Assembly: GCA_024811115.1 (NCBI GenBank)
Contig: JAKOGH010000030.1
Location: forward strand, 167,964-231,963
Length of the DNA stretch: 64,000 nt
Source: Terana coerulea
Taxonomy: Eukaryota; Basidiomycota; Agaricomycetes; Polyporales; Phanerochaetaceae
Direction of reading: 5' to 3'
Made by a program: the position numbers and the translations under genes. Within the stretch, counting starts at the first letter, position 1, and every line of letters begins with the position of its first letter. Below the pieces are notes generated by a model, which was not told where the DNA came from, did no database searches, and was given only the letters and a program-made list of their open reading frames with translations. This document shows positions 57,801 through 64,000 of the stretch, piece after piece.

Positions 57801-57839
57801 TACAGAGACTGGAGTGCGAGGACTCATATCACTACAGCC

Positions 57840-59426
57840 ATGTCTTTCGCCTTCGGACGCCCCGCCGCTGCCACCGTTTCCTTCGCGGCTGCCCTCGATG
57901 CGCAACTGAACACTCCCGTACCCAATCCTCAGCTCAATCTCATCAAGTATCTCAAAAATCAACATCCCAACTCGCAGCACTTGTCGGTCGTGTCCTGCTG
58001 GGATGGCACGTTCCCACTCTCTGCGTACCTCGCCACCATCAACGTGATCCCGACGATCGTCGAAGCCGAGACGCACAGTCTCGTGCACTACGATACCGAG
58101 GCCCATCGCACGTACACGAACGCCATTGCCGGCGTGTCCAAGTTTACATACGAGGCCACCGACTTCCTCGCATACAAGGCCTCGTGGACGCTCGACCGCC
58201 AAAGCTACACGTTGTACCACATCGTGTTCTCCGGCGCGGACGACACAGTGGGCACGGCACTCTGCGACGCGGTGTACAAGTGGGCGAATGAGCTGAAGGA
58301 GGAGATCTGGGTGTTTGAAGGTGGACATTGGAGCAAGAGCAAGCAGCTGCACAAGGCGGTCGCGAATGCGAAGTGGGACGAAGTGGTGCTAGATGAGAAG
58401 TTCAAGGATGGGCTGCGCCGTGACACGCAGACGTTCTTCGCGAGCAAGGAGGTGTATGCGTCGTTGGGCATCACGTGGAAGCGCGGGATCTTGCTCCTCG
58501 GTCCACCTGGAAACGGGAAGACTGAGTCTATCAAGGCGTTGCTGAACGAAATCAAGGGTACGCCGTTGTATGTGAAGTCTTTTGTGACTCATATGGTGTG
58601 TTCGTCTTTCAACCTGAGGTGGAATAAAATACTGAAAGCGTTATCCAGGGCCCCGAGCAAGGCATTCGCTCGATCTTTGAACATGCACGCCAGCATTCCC
58701 CGTGTATCCTCATCCTGGAGGACCTCGATGCGATGGTGACACCCGAAGCCCGCTCTTTCTTCCTTAACGAGCTCGATGGACTGGTGAGCTCTCACAATCT
58801 GAGTTCCTCTCCGAAAGGATACTGACAGTATTACAGGCAGACAATGACGGCATTCTCACTATTGCTACCACAAACCATCCCGAGCGTATCGACGACGCCA
58901 TCCTCAACCGCCCGTCGCGTTTCGACGTCAAGTACGACTTTGCGCTTCCCACTCTGGATCTGCGCAGAGCCTTCGCCTCGAAGTGGCTGAATAAAGTCAA
59001 CGCACTGCAGGGCACTGGAAGCGTGGGCTTCGAGAAGCCTGAGGGCGTTGCGGTCGAAGTGGCCGAGAACACCGAAGGCTGGTCGTTCGCTTTCTTGAAG
59101 GAACTGTACGTCTCTTCTTTCTCATATGACCAACCTCTCGCTGACAGCCTTTCTGTAGGTTCGTGTCGTTCCTGCTACGGATGGCACATGACAAGTCGCT
59201 GCGCCAGGCGGGCCACGAGGTTCCGGCGGACACCCTCGAGGCGCTGCTCATGAAGCAGGTCGAGTACCTGGCGACGCAGATTCTGAGGTCCAAGGACGAT
59301 GTCGAGAAGGAGGAGAAAGCGAAGACGGGTGCCGGGGCTGGGGTTGGTGGAATGATAACGAGGATGGTGCAGGCTAGGCCGGCGGGCGGGGCAGGGAGCT
59401 TCGCCCACGCCGGTGTCAATTTCTGA
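57840..59426 (+). CDS. Classical AAA ATPase, copy 3 (right arm)
   Basis: Near-identical counterpart of copy 1 (for example [10 protein letters not shown] versus [18 protein letters not shown] versus FLVYKASW), about 475 residues in four exons. Start [20 protein letters not shown] at 57840. Walker [11 protein letters not shown], Walker [11 protein letters not shown], sensor-1 [31 protein letters not shown], then [20 protein letters not shown] and the end [13 protein letters not shown]. All exons are open, so both arm copies could be functional. Same unassigned role as copy 1. Confidence 0.88.
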
Positions 59427-59529
59427 AGCCTCGAAAACATGCCGATAAGGTGTTCGGAATTTTAATGGAGAACATGTACAATATGAAGGAAACATACATA
59501 CAGTTTTTCACCGCTCCATGGGACGCACC

Positions 59530-59640
59530 CACCCCATGCTTGGCGCCTGCTGATAATATCTGTCGCATTTAGCAGTGCTAAGTTGCGAAGACTTACCGCT
59601 GCAAGTGCGCTCGGATTCGTATACCCGCAGGTTGTACTAA
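59530..59640 (-). pseudogene. Relic of a rhodanese-gene exon (right arm)
   Basis: Inverted counterpart of 38951-39090. Read on the minus strand it keeps CACTGCTAAATGCGACAGAT and AGGCGCCAAGCATGGGGTGG, but the stretch with the active-site Cys codon (FCSEGYT in the left relic) is deleted. It is therefore further decayed than the left copy. Confidence 0.75.
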
Positions 59641-59869
59641 TCAGGGAAAACCCCCGAGATAATTATCTTGGATTATATGGTGTAATGAACATTATGTGAG
59701 TATAATTACCTATGATTGTATGCATTGTTTGCGAGGCCAAGGAAAGTGCGCCTGCAATCCGCACAATGCCTTAGCAGTCTAGCCGCTGGTATCACGGTGC
59801 TGGTCTTTGAGGTGTTGCATGGCTCGCACAGTTGAACAATTACTTATTGGGCATCATATGTTCTGCATT

Positions 59870-60090
59870 TATTTTGCTCAAGATCTAGTCACTTCATAAT
59901 CATTGTGCATTTTTTGCTTAGAGAAAGCAGTCAGCAGACCCAGCGAGGCGTGTTGCGCCGTTGGCAAGTCGTCGGTGTCGGTGGGTTTCGAACCTGCGGC
60001 CTGAGGTCTTCTTCCAGAAATGGTGAGTCACCGGTGCCTGGTGTACCGCATACACCGTGGGAAAGGCGCCGGGTGCTGCTTCATGTCCAA
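59870..60090 (-). repeat. Dispersed repeat, copy in right arm
   Basis: Inverted counterpart of 38331-38560, with CAAGTCGTCGGTGTCGGTGG, TTTCGAACCTG, CTTCCAGAAATGG and ACCGCATACACCGTGGG read on the plus strand. Present because it was carried along with the duplicated arm. Confidence 0.55.
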
Positions 60091-60564
60091 ATCAGTTTGC
60101 AGCTTTCCTCACTCCTTTCCTACTTCTTTCATCGAGAAACATACTCATATGCGGCGCCGACTCTACAGCATATCGAAATGCTGACTGATGACCATGCTAC
60201 CCGCTCAATTCCTCCGTGCAGACAAGGATGTATCATCACCAGGCCCAGGGCGGCCGGTGAAACGCACGGGAGCGCTGAAGCCCGCATGGTTGTGTGATTT
60301 GGCCCGACATCGGTTGAGAACTTGCTTCGCTTTTCAACATTCCGCCTTCCCCCGACGTGCGCCTTCGGAGTCAGTGATCGCTGCGGCTCCGGTTTGAATA
60401 GGATCGCAACCGAAACCAACACGAACACCAAGGTATTTAACCAACGCAGTGTAGAGGGTGTTGAATCTTTAAACTACGTCTCTTCACTCCCTTTTCAGAC
60501 TAACAACATTACTTCAACAGGTATCAACGAATCGTTGCCCACGCAAGTATCGTTGAAAGTTGCC

Positions 60565-63500
60565 ATGGCTCACTCTCCAGAGCAAATGGTTCTGCAGTTC
60601 GCAGTCAACCTGACTGCCGACACGTCATCTAGGTATGTTGAAAGACTGGCTCCTTTTATTCAAGCATTTACACCTGCTCATCCGCTATAGCTTCAATCTC
60701 TTCCAAGTTCCTTCTAGGATGGCGTTTCCGTCCGTGGATGCTCGCGTGGTTCCTGCGGTAATCGCCGCTGTCTCATTCGCGGCGCTCTTCATCCATGCGC
60801 TCTCTCAAAATGCGCATTTGAGGGAGCCTGAGTCTACTCAGACTGGAGAGTCAGAGTCACAGGAATCCGGTCTGAAACGGGTCGGCAGTCTTCCGATTAT
60901 TATCTTCAAGCTCTCCCGCTTTATTTCGTTGTTGGCACTCTTAACGCTCAGCGTTGTTTCCGCTGCCACGGCGGCGCGCGTTTCGTGGTCGACCATCGCG
61001 TTGATCTCGCCCCTGGTGAGTCAAAACTCTTAGAAGCTTAGCACCTAAACTTATATTTTCGAGTAAAGGCATATACAACAATTCTAAGCGTGTTAATCTT
61101 GTCGGCCTCACCTACAACCAGCCTCACCTATTCTGCGCATATTACCATAGTCTCCTTTGCGGTCTTTGCTGTATACGCATACCGGGACCTTTGGCCGCTC
61201 ATGACGTTTACTCTGCAACCAGAGGATGCGGCTGAAGGAAAGATTCTCTGGGCTAAAGTTGCCCTCGCCGCCTTTGCTGGCGTTCTCGAACCGTTGTTTG
61301 AGCCTTACCCCTACGTTCCTGTTGATCCCAAGGTATGTTTATGCCTTTTCCATCCGCGTCTGGCCATGACAACGTCGTTGTAGAACCCTATGCTTGCTCC
61401 GAACCCTGAACAAACGGCCTCTATATTTTCGTTCTTGACCTATCTCTTCCTGGACCCCATGGTATGGAAGGCTTACCGGGTTCCTCATCTCGCACATAGC
61501 CAGCTTCCGCCACTTTCTGACTATGATGAAGCCAAACACCTGATCAAAGAAAGCTACGTGGTACGTACTGTCCACTTTTGGGTCACTTGGTGAGCTATGT
61601 TCTGACTATTTTGATAGGCCCTTGACCCGTACTCAGGCGCAAAGAAAGCGCCCTTGTTTTGGGGGCTTCTGAAAGTGTTCCGGCTGTCAATTTTCTATCA
61701 GACTGTCATTCTTGTGGTTGAGGTGACTATATGCGTCCGAAAGTTTGCCCAATTCATTGTTAAGTCTCTCCATGATAGGCCTTCTTCAAGCTTGCCGCAC
61801 CAATTGGTATCAACCGCTTACTAAGGTGAGTGCACCGACTTCTGTGCAGGCCCAGGCTGAAACAGGGCATTTTTAGCTACCTCGAGCATCAGCGAGACAT
61901 GCCCTCCTGGGAAGGTCCCACGGTGCGGCCCTGGGTCTGGATTCTGTGGATCGCTTTAGGGCCCATGATCGACACGTTGCTGATGCAACTGTACAATTTC
62001 ATCTCAGTATGTGCTCGAGCGAATTTTGGGATCCTGTCGCTGGACTTACCCTACCTTAGACCGGCACGGTAGTCCGAATCGAGGCCATCATAATCTCGCT
62101 GGTGTTCGACCATTCACTGCGCATTCGGTTCAAGGCAGACGCCGGCTCGACAGCCTCTGGTACTGAGAACAATGAGTCCGCTGCAGGCGGCGATGGCAAG
62201 GACGGCAGTCAAGAAAGCGGCAAAAGCAACCTCGTGGGAAAGATCAACAACCTGGTCACCAGTGATCTGGAGAATATTGGCGAAGGAAAGGACTTCTTGT
62301 CCCTTGGTACGTGTTATGCTCCGTCAAATCCATCCCTCTCCCTAACGTCGCCGCTCAGTCGTCTCATGTCCGGCCCAAATCATACTGAGTATGTGTTTCC
62401 TCTATGTGGTGCTTGGCTGGAGGTCAGTGTGCATTGATGGACGATGGACACCCGGTTAACGTTGTCGTTTGCTTGATAGCGTTTTTGTCGGGCTTGGTGT
62501 AATGATTGCACTCTTCCCGGTGCCGGCGCGCTTTGCTTCCTTGTTGGGTGGCATTCAAAAGCGGAAGATGCAGGCGGTAAGAAGATGTTCCGAACGTTTT
62601 GACTCGAGTCTGACTTGTTGAACGTCTCTTGGGTGTAGACTGATGCCAGAGTGCAATCAGTAACTGAAGGTACGGACCAGAAACGTTCGATTTGGGATGT
62701 GGACATTGACCTTGCTTTGTTGTGCTAGTGATGAGCGTCCTGCGCATGATCAAGCTCTTTGGCTGGCAGGCACCGGTACAAGAACAGGTTGCCAAGCTGA
62801 GAGAGGCGGAGGTCCGGCTCGTCTGGAAGAGCAGGATGCTTGACATGGCCAACTTCTTCGTCAAGTGAGTGTTGTGTGGTTTCAACATCAACCGCCGAAG
62901 TACTGACTGTAGAACAGTCACACCATCCCTCTTTTGCATATGGTTGCTACGTACACCACCTTCGTGCGTGAATTTCAAATGTGTGATGGCAGCACGCTGA
63001 CGTGAAATTTGCGCAGACACTGGTCATGAAGCAAGATCTGAGCGGTAAGATACGATTCTCACAAGATGAAAACGTTGACTAAACGACCTCCGTAGCATCT
63101 ATCGTCTTTTCATCCATGACAGGTGACTTACATGCATAGAAACTATCACCCAACGCTTGCTGACAGGAGTTTAGCATTCAATATGTTGCGGAACCAGATG
63201 TTTACCCTCTTCTACGAGATACCGACCCTCGTCAAAGGCAAGCACTTCCTACCTGATACACACGACGCTATGCTGATCGAACCTTTCTCCATTCAGCGAA
63301 TGTCTCCTTGAGTCGCGTGGCGGATTTCTTGTGGAACGTACGTGCAGTTCCTCGTTGAAAATTTGACAGAATATTGATGGTTCCTTAGACCGAACTTCTG
63401 GATGCGTTCGAGGACAAAACTGATAGCGGGTCACTCGGCGACTCGTCCACTGTTCATAGGCAGGACATCGGCTTCGGCAAATGCGAGTTTACTTGGGCGA

Positions 63501-64000
63501 AGAGCAGCACGGGCGGAACACCGTCGACGCCTGCGTTCCGTCTCCGTACCGAGGACGACATCGTATTCAAACGTGGTGCCGTGAACCTGGTTGTCGGACC
63601 GACTGGCTTCGGTAAAACCTCTGTCCTGATGGCTCTGCTCGGCGAGATGCACTACATTCCGTTGGGTCATGACTCCTGGGTCAACCTTCCAAAGGCTGGC
63701 GGCGTTGCCTACGCGACTCAAGAGTCTTGGGTCCTGAATGCCACTATCAGGGTATTTGGAAATTCTTACGGCTGTCTCTGCTCGGTTTGACATTGTTGTA
63801 GGAAAATATCCTTCTCGGATCCGAGTACAACGAAGCTCGGTACAAGGCTGGTACATGCGCACATATACGCCATTCGCTGCGTACTCAACGTGCTCTCAAT
63901 AGTTCTTTATCAATGTGCCCTTGCAAAGGATCTCGAGCTGCTCCAAGCAGGCGACTCAACTGAGGTGGGAGAGAAAGGGCTTACATTGAGGTGCGACAAA
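60565..64000 (+). CDS. ABCC-type ABC transporter, right-arm copy (runs off the window)
   Basis: Start [20 protein letters not shown] at 60565, one codon shorter near the start than the left copy. The same exon order follows: [80 protein letters not shown] and [20 protein letters not shown]. It then reads [33 protein letters not shown] and straight into NBD1 (Walker [10 protein letters not shown]), and is still open at [11 protein letters not shown] when the window ends. At 63421-63430 it has one base more than the left copy, which keeps linker and NBD1 in the same frame. This makes it the better candidate for the working gene. Second half not visible. Confidence 0.88.

Larger units (their letters stand above)
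57227..64000. repeat. Right arm of a large inverted duplication
   Basis: Reverse complement of 34399-41382. Homology begins near 57227 (a CCGCTCTTCTTCCTC word) and continues without loss to the last base of the window, where the end (GCGACAAA) matches TTTGTCGC at 34399. It contains AAA copy 3, a shorter rhodanese relic, one dispersed repeat and the 5' part of a second ABC transporter. The true far end lies outside the window. Confidence 0.9.

Noticed and set aside
34399..64000. Inverted arms as terminal repeats of one giant transposon
   Set aside because: No transposase, target duplication or short termini are seen, and the spacer holds ordinary conserved genes.

Overview
The window reads as a piece of a basidiomycete (Agaricomycete, probably polypore-like) nuclear genome. 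The evidence is dense short introns of about 50-70 nt with GT..AG borders in nearly every gene, GC-rich coding DNA, and typical fungal gene content. The genus cannot be fixed from the sequence alone. No CRISPR, no operons, no convincing tRNA or rRNA gene was seen.

Layout. 0.7-1.5 kb: small secreted Cys/Ser-rich GPI-type protein (paralogues at 12.8-13.6 and 17.1-18.1 kb). 3.0-4.1, 19.4-20.5 and 20.9-22.1 kb: three paralogous short-chain dehydrogenase-like genes, all on the minus strand, with the same intron plan and a shared 5' regulatory block. Between them lie a Fab1-type PI3P 5-kinase (4.6-9.9 kb), cyclophilin H (10.4-11.4 kb) and an APC-family amino-acid permease (14.6-16.9 kb). 22.9-24.5 kb: senescence/spartin-domain protein with a duplicated N-terminal module. 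25.2-26.5 kb: unrecognised coiled-coil protein. 27.5-30.9 kb: SNF2 helicase of the LSH/IRC5 kind. 31.1-37.8 kb: full-length ABCC transporter on the minus strand. 39.2-40.8 kb: classical AAA ATPase, minus strand.

41.4-57.2 kb is a single-copy spacer with a rhodanese-domain gene, a Whi2-like BTB protein, a VWA (Med25-like) protein with a long Pro/Gln/Ser-rich tail, DPH3 and Dpb4, then a patch of decayed repeats and a second AAA ATPase gene (55.3-56.9 kb). From 57.2 kb to the window end the sequence is an inverted copy of 34.4-41.4 kb. It carries a third AAA ATPase gene and a second ABC transporter that runs off the edge. This inverted duplication (arms of at least 6.8 kb, about 95-98% identical in stretches compared by eye, spacer about 16 kb) is the most striking structure in the window.

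Functional picture. The genes mix housekeeping functions (Fab1, CypH, Dph3, Dpb4, SNF2, Whi2-like) with small lineage-specific families that are duplicating locally (GPI-type secreted proteins, SDRs, AAA ATPase plus ABC transporter). The AAA/ABC block shows signs of gene conversion, relic exons and dispersed repeats, so it looks like an unstable island.

Caution. At least eight otherwise coherent genes need a single-base shift to be read through, often at short C or G runs. Many of these are probably sequence or assembly errors, so 'broken' calls should be read in that light.
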